Shown: positions 1 through 11,275, counted from the first letter of the stretch. The stretch: 64,000 nt of DNA from Pycnococcus provasolii (GCA_938743325.2 OW568879.1:248001-312000), one strand, 5' to 3'. A program made the numbers and translations. Notes: generated by a model from the sequence alone, not told the origin.

Positions 1-1312
1 TTGTGCAGCCAGCGGCGAGTTGGCGCGGCGTGCCTGTTGGGATGCCTGTGGAGTGGCGCGATCCGCCGGACGTCATTGGGCAACCGTACACATCATGGCC
101 TCCCGATGCGGCTGAGGCGAGACCGCGGGACGACGAGGTTGTGCTCGGCTGTCCACGCTTCCCTCCCACCTCAATCGCCTCCGGTGGCGCTTCCTCCGAG
201 CAGCCTGAGGCTCAGAGAGTGCCGCAGGTACGTCGAGTTCAAAGCCGACGTTCTGGCGTCGGCTTTGATCCCGATCGCCTCGTCGGACGGCCATTCGCCA
301 TTTAATAGGGTGTCCATATATTTGGGAAATCAAATGTAATAGTTATAATTTCCTTTCACCTTAACAGGACTTGCCAATGTTCCGACTGCCCACTTCATCA
401 CTGAATAATAAAGGCACCACTACATACTGTCTGCCCATAACAACGATCGGATACAACTGCCCACAAACGGAGGTGATAGAACACACGCTCGCAAGTCACA
501 ACCTGCGCCACCAGCGCCATAAATCCGCCATTAATAATTTATAACGGTGATCGCCCGTTCTACGATAGTAGGATTCATTTTGATCATACTGATTGTCGGG
601 GCCCATGATATATCACATCGGCAACCCCTCCATGTTTTTTCCCCGGCCCCACTCAATGCCCCCCGTATCGTATCTAAGGTTAGTTTCCGCCCCGACCTGA
701 ACTCTGGTTATAACAAGCAAGTTGCAACTTGCAAGCAGGAATCCGCCTGGCAAGGTTGCATGTAAAGGCCTTTCCAACAGGCCTTTCCAAGCCTCAGGCA
801 GTCAACCTAGGCAGTCAAGCAGGCAGGCCGTCTTGTGTCACGCCGAAGAACGGCGAGGGAGGGAGGCGAAGATCGGCAGTCAGGAGGTGGCCTCCCACAG
901 TCTTCTCATCAGGGAAACCTTTCGAAGTAGTTAGACTAAGGTTAGGAAGGACCGTCTTACACGTGCTCCTCCCTCCCTGGCACCTGGCCGACTGACTGGT
1001 CAGTTCTACCGTACCCTTCTAAGTTTACCTATCAACGGAACCAACAAAGTCGTCCCTGTTCTCTTTCCAAACGCCAAACGGCAAACGCCACGGACCCACC
1101 CTGTTCTGTTTGGGTTTTGGCTTTTTGGGACAAAACCCGTTCTCGAAAAGTTCGTACACGCACACACGGCACACGGCACACGCGCGCGTGTTTTTTAAGA
1201 CAATAATAAGTACAGTCGACTGTCTTCTTGCTCTCTCTCTGCGTCTGCGTCTGCGTCTGCGTCGTACTGACTGTTCAGTACACAGGTTGGTTCGTCGCTC
1301 GCTCTTCGTTTT
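1..1312. other. Intergenic region, no gene supported
   Basis: No open frame here has family resemblance or length that stands out from chance. Just upstream of the gene at 1313 there is a pyrimidine-rich stretch (about 1229-1263) made of CT and CTGCGT units, which may be part of its promoter or 5' leader. The left edge could hold the end of a gene lying outside the window, but I see no evidence for it. Confidence 0.5.
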
Positions 1313-4141
1313 ATGAGTCAGCAGCACGGTCGCTTGTTGACGCCCTCGGCGCCGCCAGTGCCAGGCTCGGCGCCACCCCTGGGAGGGACCAGGAAAAAGA
1401 CGGACAAGCAGGGACAGGGACAGGGCGTGTTCAAGCTCAGGCGCGCCGCGCTCAACGCACAGCCTGAGTCGAGGAACGTCGCGAGGCCGCAAAGGTACAT
1501 ACCGCCACCCCAGACGACGCGAATAACCACGGCGGATACACAAAAGAATGATGAGACGACAAACGAACCTTCTTCAAATACACCACGAGACTTCGTTTTC
1601 CACGAAAACTTCCTGCAGGAGACCGGCGTCCTGCGACGAGAGCACAGAATACAGGCGGACGTCGCCGTCAACACGTCACTTGCGCTCGCATCTGCAGCGG
1701 CCGCGGGTGTGACGACACCGAGAGATGGCGTGGCAACCAAGCGGGTGGTGGCCGTTAGGCCATTCACACCCAGAGAGGCAGCGACGGCGACGACCACAGA
1801 ACCAACAACAGGCAGCCACCGACCGGCGCCGCCGTCGACACCACGGCCCGGCCACTCATCAGTGACGTCGTCGCCAAGACTTGGCAGGACCAACGTCAAT
1901 GTGCCAGCACCAGCAACAAATGAGCTGGGGTCGACAGCAAGAGAGCTTCAAGCACGAAGGAGGGCAGAATCGCTGAGAGCGAGGGATGCGCAGGAGGACG
2001 AGTGGCAGTCCATCCACGAGGACATCCTGCTCAGGGACACTCGAATCGCAACCTTGCCACTCACACGACTTAGTGACGAGGAGAAAAGGCAGGCTCTGCG
2101 CGTGCCGCCGTACTCGCTTGCTCTTGGCAAGCACGTGCCTGGCGTCGTGTCGTCGCTCCGACACTCGGGAATCGACGGGCAGATGATGGGAGACAGCGAG
2201 GGGAAGGCACGCGTGGAAATGGCGAAGAAAGCTCTCGGGTTTGACATTTCGCCGCGCTACCTGACCGTGGGCTCTGGCACGATGACACCGCCGGTGGCGT
2301 CAACGGGAAAGAAAGGTTTCGAACGACTGAATGCGATAGTTTCAAACCTGGGTGCGACGAAGGGGCAGCCTCCCAAAACGGCACCTTCTTCGGTGACGGG
2401 CAGAAACAATCATGCCACACGGCGCATGCAAATACAAGCGTCAATGTGCGGAGTACGTGCTGGACGCCCGATGCCGTACCTGTCAGCTCGAGGACTCACG
2501 GACGATCAAAGGCTCGTCGTGCTTCGTTCTCAGCCAGACAACTTTGCACCTTCGTGGGCGTATGCGTCTGCCACGGCGGAGAATTTCGACGCCGGAGAAG
2601 ATGCTGTGAAAAAAATCAAGAGAAAACTGAAAGAAGTTTCAATCGTGAAGATGATGACGGAAGGTGATGACAGTTTGTCCTCCGATAGTAGCGAGGAGGA
2701 AGACGGCAACGACGAAAACATGGAGGGAAATGCGTCACCCACGCTGATGCATGCTCGAAGCCTTCCTCCTTTTGGAAGTACGCCACTGCCTGAGGAGACT
2801 TCGCGTACCGCAAATGCGATTGGCGCCGAAGGAAAGCACGAGCGCGTGTACTTTCCCAACCAAACACCCGCGGATTATACACGATCGGTGTACCGTCAGG
2901 CAACGCCGAATGCGTATCGCACCGACGAGTCTCTGAAGAGTTGGGCCGCACAAAAGGCTATGGCACCAACTCCACGCGAGCTTCGCATGCACATGAGGGT
3001 GGAAACTGGCCTGCAGGATATTGAGTGGATTAAGGACCGCCAGAGTCGCATGCGCCAGTTTTTCAAATGGCGTCGAGGGTTCTCGAAGGAGCTTGCTCGA
3101 GCCGGAAGAAGCTGGTTTAGCATACTGAATGTGCAGAAAGCAATTCGGCAATGGAAGAACAAATCTAGCAAGGTCAAAGCACGCATGGCGCAGGAGGCGC
3201 GCTTGAGGAGAATTTACTCGGAAAATGCAAAGGCGGTGGCGAAGGAGGAGGCGGGTGCCGACGATGAGACTGCATCAAATGAAGTCGAGGGGGTTGAGAA
3301 CATATCTCTGAGCACAGCCGCAAATAAGGCAAACGCCGTGAATACCCATATCCTGAATCCGGATGACCCTAACGTGGAGAATTTGCGAGGCACCGTCGAA
3401 GACATTCTAGGTCTTGGTGCCAAAAAGAAGAGGGGCGGCAAGGGCAGGGATACGTCAACGTCATACGACGAAGTATTCGCTTCCCGTCCGCATGCTCATG
3501 GGGCGATGATACGATCTCGTGGCGAGATGGCTGACTTACTGGCGGTCACGGAGTGGATCACCGAGACTGGCCACGTTCGCAACGATCCGGCTCGGGATAT
3601 AATGGCGCTGACCGAGCTTGGTATCATCGACGAGGAGTCGGAATCCGATGATGACCGTTCCCATGGTGGGACGAGCGAGAATGACCCTATTGACCGCTAT
3701 GAGGCGATGAAGGATGAGCTTCACAAGCAGGGATACACGAAGAGGCTTTTGACGCGTCATGGCCATCCCATGCCTGGCCCCAAGCTTCGCACGCCACCAG
3801 CTCTCGTGATTGGGAACGTTCCGTGGTTTTTGCACGTTGGCCCCCAAACGCTGAAGAGGATGATTGACAGCTTCGACTACGGTCCGGCGTTCCACGACTC
3901 TGAGAAGCAGTACATGGCTCGTGTCAAGGCGCATCGTCGAAAGGTTGAGGCACCTGCGCGCACGACCGTTTCGAAGAAGATTCGGGAAAAACACAACATG
4001 GTGAGACAGACAAGCTCGAGTGCAATGGCCGCTTCGAAAAAGATGTACCGTACCGACAACAGCTTCAATAGCACAACGAGGTCGTCTATTGGAGGCACCC
4101 CATCGACGCCCCGACGATCGAATCCTTTCGTAGTAAAGTAA
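1313..4141 (+). CDS. Uncharacterised 942-aa protein, largely disordered
   Basis: A single uninterrupted frame of 942 residues with an ATG start. I do not recognise a family. The first ~300 residues are rich in Pro, Thr, Arg and Ala and look disordered. Around residues 445-465 there is a strongly acidic Ser/Asp/Glu patch, and residues ~581-645 form a long basic, helix-prone segment (WRRGFSKEL, then RQWKNKSSKVKARM) that could be a coiled coil or microtubule- or calmodulin-binding helix. The segment about 829-880 (VIGNVPWFLHVGPQTLKRMI) is the most globular-looking part. The C-terminus is basic and Ser-rich. The length and sustained frame make it a real gene. A cytoskeletal or ciliary role would fit the basic helices but is only a guess. 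It converges with eIF5A, 265 bp away. Confidence 0.85.
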   Translation: MSQQHGRLLTPSAPPVPGSAPPLGGTRKKTDKQGQGQGVFKLRRAALNAQPESRNVARPQRYIPPPQTTRITTADTQKNDETTNEPSSNTPRDFVFHENFLQETGVLRREHRIQADVAVNTSLALASAAAAGVTTPRDGVATKRVVAVRPFTPREAATATTTEPTTGSHRPAPPSTPRPGHSSVTSSPRLGRTNVNVPAPATNELGSTARELQARRRAESLRARDAQEDEWQSIHEDILLRDTRIATLPLTRLSDEEKRQALRVPPYSLALGKHVPGVVSSLRHSGIDGQMMGDSEGKARVEMAKKALGFDISPRYLTVGSGTMTPPVASTGKKGFERLNAIVSNLGATKGQPPKTAPSSVTGRNNHATRRMQIQASMCGVRAGRPMPYLSARGLTDDQRLVVLRSQPDNFAPSWAYASATAENFDAGEDAVKKIKRKLKEVSIVKMMTEGDDSLSSDSSEEEDGNDENMEGNASPTLMHARSLPPFGSTPLPEETSRTANAIGAEGKHERVYFPNQTPADYTRSVYRQATPNAYRTDESLKSWAAQKAMAPTPRELRMHMRVETGLQDIEWIKDRQSRMRQFFKWRRGFSKELARAGRSWFSILNVQKAIRQWKNKSSKVKARMAQEARLRRIYSENAKAVAKEEAGADDETASNEVEGVENISLSTAANKANAVNTHILNPDDPNVENLRGTVEDILGLGAKKKRGGKGRDTSTSYDEVFASRPHAHGAMIRSRGEMADLLAVTEWITETGHVRNDPARDIMALTELGIIDEESESDDDRSHGGTSENDPIDRYEAMKDELHKQGYTKRLLTRHGHPMPGPKLRTPPALVIGNVPWFLHVGPQTLKRMIDSFDYGPAFHDSEKQYMARVKAHRRKVEAPARTTVSKKIREKHNMVRQTSSSAMAASKKMYRTDNSFNSTTRSSIGGTPSTPRRSNPFVVK

Positions 4142-4406
4142 CTTTGTTACATGTGCGTGTGCGCGTGTGCGTGTGTGTAAAGCAGATCTTCTTCTTTGTT
4201 CAATACAGTTCCCGGTTTTCGTGTGAATCGTGGTCTGACGGGACGAGGCGATCTTGACGAAGTGAAGTGAAGTAAGCTGCATTTCGTTACACTGAACAAG
4301 CAACCACAGGTCTGTAGGATATTCTAAAAGCACCACCAACGTTAGAGAAGAGAAGAGAGAAAGAAAAACTACGCCGTTTTTCTTTTCTTTTTCTTTGTTT
4401 ATTTAT
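4142..4406. other. Convergent 3' spacer
   Basis: Spacer between two converging genes. It holds a GT/GC-alternating stretch at about 4150-4178 ending in a TGTAA that could serve the plus-strand gene as a polyadenylation signal, and an AT-rich end near 4390-4406 that would be the 3' UTR of eIF5A. Confidence 0.4.
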
Positions 4407-5442
4407 TTAGTTGGAAGCCTCCTTCACGGCGTGAACGTGCTCCTCGTTCATGGCTCCCATGATCGTCACCAGCAGCTCCTTGCCTGCGTCGAAGTCATCC
4501 TTGATCTGCTTCGCAAGACTGTCGTCGTGCTTCGGCAGCGAGAGGTCCTCACGCGTGTCTCCATCTTCAGACATGAGGCTGACAAATCCCTCGTCGTTGA
4601 CGTCGATGAGCGTGTATTCGGTACGCGTCACGTTGGGCACGTCCATGTTGTGCGACGAGCTGCAGAGCTCCTCCATCTTCTTGCCGGTGAAGATGTCGAT
4701 GGCAACGAAGTGGCACTTCGCGTGTCCGTGCTTGCCCGTCTTCGACGTCGTGACGTCGACAACCTTGCAGGGACGTCCCTTGATGCAGATGTGACCGCCC
4801 TTACGGATGCTGCCAGCCTGCATGGGGTACGTGGTGGACGCACCCGCGTCAGCGGATTCGAACGTCGTGTCGACTTCCTGCGAGATTTTATCGTTTTTTT
4901 TTTTGTGTGTGTTTGTTTGTTGGATCGGTAGTTGTGAGTATACTTCTTTGTAGTGAAATGGCAGCACCACTCTCAGCAACAACTTGTCGCGTTGGTACCC
5001 TGCCGCCAGGTCCCTCGCGTGCGTGCCCCATCATCTATGATTCTTCTCCACGAGTACCATTGCCAGATGACTTCTCAGATCTCAAAGCACTACGAATGTG
5101 AATGAACTCACTGTCTCTCTCTCTCTCTCTGAGAACGTCAACGAGACGAAAAGGAAAGAGAAGAGAGCAACACAACCACAAACAACCACAAAAGCTGCGC
5201 GCGAGGGCCTACAGCAGCCCACACTGAAACAGCACCAAAGCTGGGACCCAGCAAAGCATCACCAAGAGCACAACCAAGCACAAAAACAACAACCAAGAGC
5301 CAACACAACCAAGAGAGATCATTTCATTGAAAACCAACACCATGAAAAAACCAAAAAAGACCAAGAAGCATCCATCACCAATAGACACGAAACATCACAA
5401 AACATAAACAAAACAAAACACACATACCTCTTCGTCACTCAT
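4407..5442 (-). CDS. eIF5A: Translation initiation factor eIF5A
   Basis: Two exons on the minus strand. Exon 1 (5442-5428) encodes only MSDEE; the intron (5427-4878, 550 nt, GTATGT donor, CTCGCAG acceptor, phase 0) is rich in simple CA-type sequence on the plus strand; exon 2 (4877-4407) encodes the rest, giving 161 residues, the usual length. The hypusination loop SKTGKHGHAK is intact, with the modified lysine at about residue 54, and CHFVAIDIFTGKK follows. eIF5A binds the ribosome and relieves stalling, notably at proline runs, and depends on hypusine made by DHS and DOHH. The tiny first exon was found from the conserved MSDEE start, which joins in frame. The family assignment is certain; the exon join is strongly supported by motif and splice signals. 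Confidence 0.97.
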
Positions 5443-6525
5443 GGTGTTATGTTGATGCCTTCCTTTACAGGGAGAATGGGCCCGGCAATCGAGCTAAGTT
5501 AAAGTTTAGCGAGGTTCGTCTTCTAAGGTGTCGGCGGCGACTCGAAAACCCTGCGACGAACAGTTATTAGGGTACCCGGGTAGGGAACCTGGACCTAATT
5601 CTCCTGGAATCTAACTCTTTTGGCGGGTCCCCTCCCCTCCCGTCCCCGCGGGTCCCCCACTTCCCCTCACCGGGGGGGCGGGGCAAGTCCCGCCGCCAGG
5701 AAGCTAACCTTAGCAGATCAAAGTTCCCACAGGCCCTCTCCTTGCCTTTGTCCTGCGTCCCTTTCTCTCGGCTGGTCCCCTCTTGGTCTCCCTCACGCTT
5801 TTTACGGAATCGCTCACACGAGGCTCATCCGATGCTAGGGTAGAGATGCGAGTGCAGAGCGTGAATTGCGCGGCTTGCTACAACCTCGTAAATATGATAA
5901 TCACGGTCAAAAAACACAAAAAGATTGAAAGATAGTCGAGGACAACACAACAACAAGCCGAACAAAGCAAGCAAGAAGGCAAAATCCGACAACGGGACGG
6001 CAACTCAACACAAAGTTGGTTTCCAAATCCACGGGTATCCACGGCTTTTCTCCTTCATACAGTGGGCCATAGGCCGAGCGAAGACAACGCGCCCGACCAG
6101 TCCACCTAGGACGAACAGGTCCCGACGACGAGACAAGAAAAGACGAGAAAAGACGAGAAAGACCAAGACCATCCTGATCCTGAAGTGGAAGCAACGAGGT
6201 GAAGCACCGCCTTATAGGTACATAGGTGGTCAAGCCCCCATCAACAAGACGCCATCCAGAGCAATACAGTACCGGGTAGAGCATGAACCTTGACATCACA
6301 TATATGAACATGACCATGACCATGAGCATGAACACGAATATGAACCAAGGAAGGAAGGCGGAATGGGGAGGAGTTGTTTCGGGGTTGGCATGACATGTTT
6401 CCCTCCCCGGAGTCCCCCGGAGTCCCCTGATGAGGTCTTCCAACCGAATGTTTGTGAATTGAGTAATTGTTTTCCACCTGGCAATCATTTTAGTTTCCAC
6501 CAGTTGTGGTGGCGCCGCTCATAGG
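5443..6525. other. Intergenic region, no gene supported
   Basis: Head-to-head spacer between eIF5A (minus) and the gene at 6526 (plus). It contains C-rich stretches around 5630-5690 and a purine-rich stretch (AGACGAGAAA units) at about 6125-6165. Open frames here have no recognisable content. No RNA gene was seen. Confidence 0.5.
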
Positions 6526-7557
6526 ATGACGGCGGTATCGCTGTTGCATCGCACTGTTGCGTGTACCTGTCGGTACACGCGCGTTCAGGGGGATTCCCCT
6601 CGCACTTCGCATTACTCTTGGCTCACCCCAAGCTCTGGAAGAATGTTACCTGTTTTGGGGATTGGCAGCAGCACCCTTTGGGGTGATCCACCACTCTCAA
6701 GACGTTCGTTCTCTTCGTCCTCACCACGGCAACGCAACGGGGGGAGTCGTGTCTCACGTGTGGGGTCAGAGTCACGCACGATCACACACGCATCGCCTAG
6801 GGAAACGGACAATGATGCAATAACAACTACGGAAACGTCCACCGAGGACGGCGTCTACTACGCATTGGCACCTGCTGTCGCAGTGTTCGTGCTCTCTTCT
6901 GCATTCAGTCCAGACAACACGCAAATCACGACTCTTGTCGCGGCTTCTTTAGCAGCCATGTCCGACGCCGCGTCGTACGCACTTCTTATCCCGGCTTCAG
7001 AAGACGAACTCACCGACGTCGGCGACAACATTGACGAAGACTCCTCCGACGACAACATCAACTACGTCATTGCCACTGTCGTCGCCGCCATACCCTTCGC
7101 ATCGCCGCTCGCACTCGTCGCGCTCGCACTAGCAGAGACGACGTGGAGGCGACGAACACTCTTTGCCGCTGCAGGGATCTACACGCTGCCCCTTCTCACG
7201 GCACCAGAAGGGGGACGTGCCAGCCTGGCGGTGCTAGCCGCGGTTCTCGCATCGCTGCACGTGCAGCTGGAGCGTGTCGCCGCGTCGAGGCGACGTTTTG
7301 ACAAAAACGCCGCATCCGTGTTCGGACCTGCGGCACTCATCGCACGTGCCGGCGTAGGCGCCGCGCGAGGTGCGAAAGAGATTGGAACTATCGCACCAAA
7401 GGCGGCACGAAAAGCTGCAGAGCTAGCGACGAGCGAGGAGCGGCGCCAGGCAGAAGAAGTCAGAAGAGAATTGGAACGCATAGAAGATGCGGAGGAGGCG
7501 CAGCGCCTCAAGGCTGACCTCGACGACTTTGATCGTCGTCTGGAGGAGGAGAAGTGA
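6526..7557 (+). CDS. Uncharacterised multi-pass membrane protein, likely organellar
   Basis: 343 residues from an ATG. The first ~100 residues are rich in Ser, Arg and Thr and poor in acidic residues, as in an organelle transit peptide (RRSFSSSSPRQR). Three or four hydrophobic segments follow (about 108-127, 132-155, 178-206 and 210-245, Ala/Leu/Val rich). The C-terminal ~40 residues are a charged coiled coil (EERRQAEEVRRELERIEDAE). I do not recognise a family. Plastid or mitochondrial inner membrane is the best guess, from the leader and the small-residue helices. It converges with DRC2, 118 bp downstream, and a TGTAA lies about 33 bp after its stop. Confidence 0.8.
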   Translation: MTAVSLLHRTVACTCRYTRVQGDSPRTSHYSWLTPSSGRMLPVLGIGSSTLWGDPPLSRRSFSSSSPRQRNGGSRVSRVGSESRTITHASPRETDNDAITTTETSTEDGVYYALAPAVAVFVLSSAFSPDNTQITTLVAASLAAMSDAASYALLIPASEDELTDVGDNIDEDSSDDNINYVIATVVAAIPFASPLALVALALAETTWRRRTLFAAAGIYTLPLLTAPEGGRASLAVLAAVLASLHVQLERVAASRRRFDKNAASVFGPAALIARAGVGAARGAKEIGTIAPKAARKAAELATSEERRQAEEVRRELERIEDAEEAQRLKADLDDFDRRLEEEK

Positions 7558-7675
7558 GAGAGAAGGCGACGTCGCTCGTTGCTGGTTTTGTTGTAATTGA
7601 GTTTTTTGTAAGCAAGTTATAGTTTGGAAGGAAAAATAGAATATAACAACAACAAGGACCGCCATTGTCGGCATC

Positions 7676-9322
7676 TCAAGCAACGGATGCACCACCACCA
7701 GCCGCATCCACGACGACCTCCTGCGCCGGCGGCCTTGAGGGAGGCGCGGGAGCAGCGTGCTGCGCCGCCGCCGCCGCACGCGTTCCCACGAGCAGCTTGT
7801 TGTTCACAATCAACAGAGGGTTCGCAGGATTGTTGATGACATCCTCGTTCACGGAGATTCCGTCCAAATACTGCTTCAAGATTGCCCTCAAGTCCGCATT
7901 CTCCGCATTCATGCGATCGCGCTCGTTCGTTGCCGACTGCGTGTCAATGAGCGCGCGGTTCATGCGCACGAAGAAGCGGTCCAAGTAGTTCCACTCCTCC
8001 ACACCGCGTCCCACGTCGTCGACGCCACGTGCACTATATCGCACGCCATCCGCGGCACCTTCGTCCGCCGCCGCGGAGGAAGACGCCGCGTCTTTCGAGA
8101 GTTCAGCCTGTGCTTCACCCTTGAGGCGTGCCGCCTCCGCCTCTGCGGCAGCTGCAGCCTCCTTCCATGCACCGTCGTCGAGTGCCGCCTCCGCGGTGGC
8201 GTGGTACGGCAGCACCTTCTCAGGTTCCGTTTCAAGCTTGCGGCAAAGGTCCGCAATCCTGAGAATCTTGTCAGCCATCGAGCACTTGTCATCCAAGTCC
8301 TGGATGGCGGAACCCGAGATGGTTGACAGCAGCTTGAGGCGGTCGTACTCGCCGCTGCGGTACTTGTTCAGCAGGGCGCGCAGGCGCTGGTAGTGCCTGC
8401 TCATCGCATCCTTCTCACCACGCAAGCTGCTGTTACGCTCCTCCCACTCGCGGCAGGACGTCGTGATTTTCGTGCGCCAGTGCGTGAGCGCATCCTGAAG
8501 GCGCACGAGGCGTCGCATGCGCCTCTCGATGATGCGCGCGGCGGACGCGTCATCCTGCGTGAGCTTCTGGAACTGTTGCGTTCTCGCGTCCGTCGAGGAC
8601 AGGTACAGCTGGTGCGCCTTCTCGAAGTGCTGCTCGAGGTCGTCAATCTGAGACTCGAGGGAAATTTTGAGCACGTTGTAGTCCTCCTGGTTGCGGTTTT
8701 TGATTTCCTCGCGCTGCGACTCAAACTCTTGGTTCGCCTCCGCATCCGCTTCGGCAAACTCCGCCTCCATGGCCGTCATGAGCGTCGCGAAGTCCTTCTT
8801 GTGCCTTGCGTGCGCGTTTTGGATTTCCAGGCGTTCCGTGTCGTACTCATCCTCGAGCTGTCGCAGGAACGACTGGAAGAGTCCCTCGAGTGCACGAAGG
8901 CGCATGTACTGCAGGTCGTAGAGGCTGTCAAGGATTTGCAGGTGACTCCTGTGCGCGAGCTGGTACTGTTCCTCGCTGTCCTCGAGGTCGCGGTCCACCA
9001 TCTGCAGGATGCTGTCCTTGCGGTCCACCTCACGTTCGTGGTTCTGCGAGAGGATTTCGATTTCCCTGCGCAGTTCGTCCACCTTGGTCATGCGCATGAG
9101 CTTTCTCCACTGGTTGTGAATCTTCACGGAGTTGATGCGCGTGTACTGCTGCTCTCGCAGCTGCTTTTCCTTGAGCGCAAGTCGCGCCGCCTCGATTCTC
9201 CGTCTGTTTTCCTCCTCGGCCGCGAGTGCCTCCATCTCCGCGCGCACGAGTCGCTCCTCCTCGCTCTCGGCCTTAGGCTTCACCTTGGAGCCACCCTTCA
9301 TGGCTTTGTTGAGGCGCACCAT
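7676..9322 (-). CDS. DRC2: Dynein regulatory complex subunit 2 (CCDC65)
   Basis: A 548-residue coiled-coil protein on the minus strand. The N-terminal third closely follows DRC2/CCDC65: a Lys/Glu-rich start, then KIHNQWRKLMRM, EIEILSQNHEREVDRKDSI and the EEQYQLAHRSHLQ segment seen in family members. Nearly the whole length is heptad-type coiled coil; the last ~120 residues are Ala-rich and less ordered. DRC2 pairs with DRC1 as the backbone of the nexin-dynein regulatory complex, which links outer doublet microtubules in motile axonemes. Its presence indicates that this organism makes motile flagella at some stage. Intronless, ATG start. The C-terminal Ala-rich tail may be lineage-specific. 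Confidence 0.94.
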   Translation of the reverse strand: MVRLNKAMKGGSKVKPKAESEEERLVRAEMEALAAEEENRRRIEAARLALKEKQLREQQYTRINSVKIHNQWRKLMRMTKVDELRREIEILSQNHEREVDRKDSILQMVDRDLEDSEEQYQLAHRSHLQILDSLYDLQYMRLRALEGLFQSFLRQLEDEYDTERLEIQNAHARHKKDFATLMTAMEAEFAEADAEANQEFESQREEIKNRNQEDYNVLKISLESQIDDLEQHFEKAHQLYLSSTDARTQQFQKLTQDDASAARIIERRMRRLVRLQDALTHWRTKITTSCREWEERNSSLRGEKDAMSRHYQRLRALLNKYRSGEYDRLKLLSTISGSAIQDLDDKCSMADKILRIADLCRKLETEPEKVLPYHATAEAALDDGAWKEAAAAAEAEAARLKGEAQAELSKDAASSSAAADEGAADGVRYSARGVDDVGRGVEEWNYLDRFFVRMNRALIDTQSATNERDRMNAENADLRAILKQYLDGISVNEDVINNPANPLLIVNNKLLVGTRAAAAAQHAAPAPPSRPPAQEVVVDAAGGGASVA

Positions 9323-10260
9323 TTCGAACTTAAATTAAGTCAGGGAGAAACTGAAAGGGAAAAAAGAAAGAGGTGGTGGAAGTGTTATATATATGTATAT
9401 ATGTATGGAAGAGCGAAAGCGCCGCGTATAAGACGTGCTTTGCTTGCTTGCTTGCTTAAGACTTGCTTAAGACACACGCTGGTACCAACCAACGGCCAAC
9501 GCACAAGCACCTTCTTCTTAGCTTAAGGGCGCGCGCTGAAGGAGCTGTGCGCCTGGGAGCCTGTGCGCGTATGTCGTTTGCGGAAAGGTGGTGCGACTCG
9601 CGGGGTGAGCTCAGCTGCTCAGCTGCTCCGTGGGACTTGGGAGGGTCCCGAGGCGTTGGCCGAGGCGAACTTTTGTCTCGTGAAGTCGTCAAGTCGTCAA
9701 GTCGCACTGAACGCGCGGCAGTTGGCAGTTGGCAGTGGGCAGGTCTCGTTTGGTCACTGTTCACTGTTCAGTCGTGCGTGCCTCTGTTCCCTGTGCAACT
9801 GGGATGAACCGGAACCGGAACGACGCGCTGATTGCTGATTGAAGCGTTGTGTGCTTCCTAGGAGTTCCTATGAACCTACGGGTACGGGTACAGTTTGCAG
9901 TTCCCTGAAGGTGCAAGGTCTAAGGTGGCCGTGGTCACCCGTCCCCCCACTCCGTCCTCCCCTCCAGACCTCCACTCCTGCACTCCACTCCTGCACTCCA
10001 CTCCACAGCAGGACTCCAGCAGTTCCTGGCTTCACGCTACGGTAACTAGACCGATAACCTAAGGCCTGTGTCTAAAGTCGCGATACCCGGGGGTGAAACC
10101 AGGAAATTGCAAGTTTTGCCCCCGGATTTTTATAGACCTGCAGTGCCTACAATCGCGAAAGGCTAAAAAAAAATAGGATTTCGCCCCGGGCCGGGGCGAA
10201 ATCCCTCGAGTTTCGGGCTCGAGGGCGAAAGTTTCGGGGGGGGGGGGGCGAAATCTCGCG
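9323..10260. other. Intergenic region, no gene supported
   Basis: Upstream side of DRC2. It holds an AT-rich stretch with TATATATGTATATATG-type sequence at about 9386-9405, a run of CTTG units at 9437-9475, and C-rich simple sequence near 9940-10010. A G-run lies near 10239-10250 at the edge of the fossil element. No gene recognised. Confidence 0.5.
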
Positions 10261-10960
10261 TAGTCCTATTTCCTGGTTCAACAAAGGTGCCCCGTGCTTT
10301 TCAAATTTCGAAACACATCCCTTGCACCAGCAACCTTCTCCTGTGCAATCCCAATCACCCTCCCTTCGCTTGAAGTTGGGATTTGGGCGTGCGCCTCCTC
10401 CATCCGCTGGCGGCTGCCATCGACCTCCAGCTGGTGGGGCCGCAACTGCTGTGACATTTGGCTCCAACGCAGTGACATTGACGAGAGCTTGGGGAGCTCG
10501 TCCGCCTGATCCTTTGACTCGCTTCACGCAATCAATGAGCGCCGCAAGCCCTTTGCAGTTCCCCCTGCAGTGACCCCCGTGGTTGGGCGCCAGGTCGCAC
10601 GGTGCCGCCAGCCATGCCTCATCCTCGTACTTCAGGTCGGAGCCCATATTTTTCAGCACGTTGAGGATGTCCTGTGGTTTGCGTGGTAGTTCCGCCGCTG
10701 CCTTCTTGCCTCCGCCACCAGCGTTACGCTCCTTGCGGAGCGCCTGATGCATGTGCTCAGCCATGACTAGCAGAGTGTCTGCAACCTCCATGTAAATAGC
10801 CTGACGCGTGCCGATCGGCCTCCTATTGGCGCCCTGCACGAACACCGGTAAGCTCTGAAGTCGCCTCAGGAGCCGTTCGTCAGCCAAGACTCTCTGCTTG
10901 ACCTTACTGTCTGCATCGACCTGCATGGTGAGCATGGCTTCCGCCGCGGCCAGATACACC
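10260..10960 (-). mobile_element. Fossil gag fragment of a Ty3/Gypsy-like retroelement
   Basis: Minus-strand remnant of a gag gene related to, but well diverged from, the gag at 11999. Shared marks are a zinc-binding-like patch (CDLAPNHGGHCRGNC here, CELHPEGKHTNGNC in the intact copy), an Ala-rich linker with AAPPAGGRWQPP against AAPVGGGRWNP, and a following GDWDC...GC segment matching the RanBP2-type finger of the intact gag. Only gag is present, so it is a broken copy. It abuts one copy of the 147-bp repeat. It belongs to a sister lineage, not a recent duplicate. Confidence 0.8.
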
Positions 10961-11107
10961 TGTGGAGTTAGGGTGGTAAAACAACTAGGGTTGTCCGTTG
11001 TCGCCTGGTCGAGCCTCGTGGGCTCGCCTGGGGTGGTGGTGGTGGCGCTGGTGGTGTGGAGGGAGATTGTGAGTAGTGTGTGACGTGAGTTAGTTACATT
11101 TCTTTTT
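10961..11107. repeat. 147-bp dispersed repeat, copy 1
   Basis: By eye this stretch is identical or nearly so to 21497-21643. It starts TGTGGAG, contains a GGTGGTGGTGG run and ends in TTACATTTCTTTTT. The flanks differ. It directly joins the fossil gag fragment, so it is probably a leader or terminal part of that element family. TG...CA ends occur inside the unit (10961 to about 11098), as in LTRs, but no target duplication was found. Confidence 0.85.
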
Positions 11108-11117
11108 ACACAAAAAC

Positions 11118-11275
11118 GTGGACAACGACCGCAGCAGCAGCAGGAGAGGAGGAGGATCCCAAAGGGACCGGACCACGACCGCAGCAGCAGCAGCAGGAGA
11201 GGAATCCCAAGGGGACAACGATCGCAGCAGCAGCAGCAGCAGCAGCAGGAGAGGAATCCCAAAGGGACAACGATC

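Noticed and set aside
5098-5502. Gln/Asn/Lys-rich open frame near eIF5A
   Set aside because: It lies mostly inside the eIF5A intron, in CA-rich simple sequence on the other strand.
8393-9526. Long open frame antisense to DRC2
   Set aside because: Its Leu/Arg/Val-rich translation is the mirror of the coiled-coil gene, typical of GC-rich coding DNA, and it has no family features.
10961-11107. The 147-bp repeat as an introner-type intron
   Set aside because: Read on the minus strand it has GTAACT near one end and CACAG at the other in copy 1, but the second copy has no gene around it and a different junction, so an element fragment is simpler.
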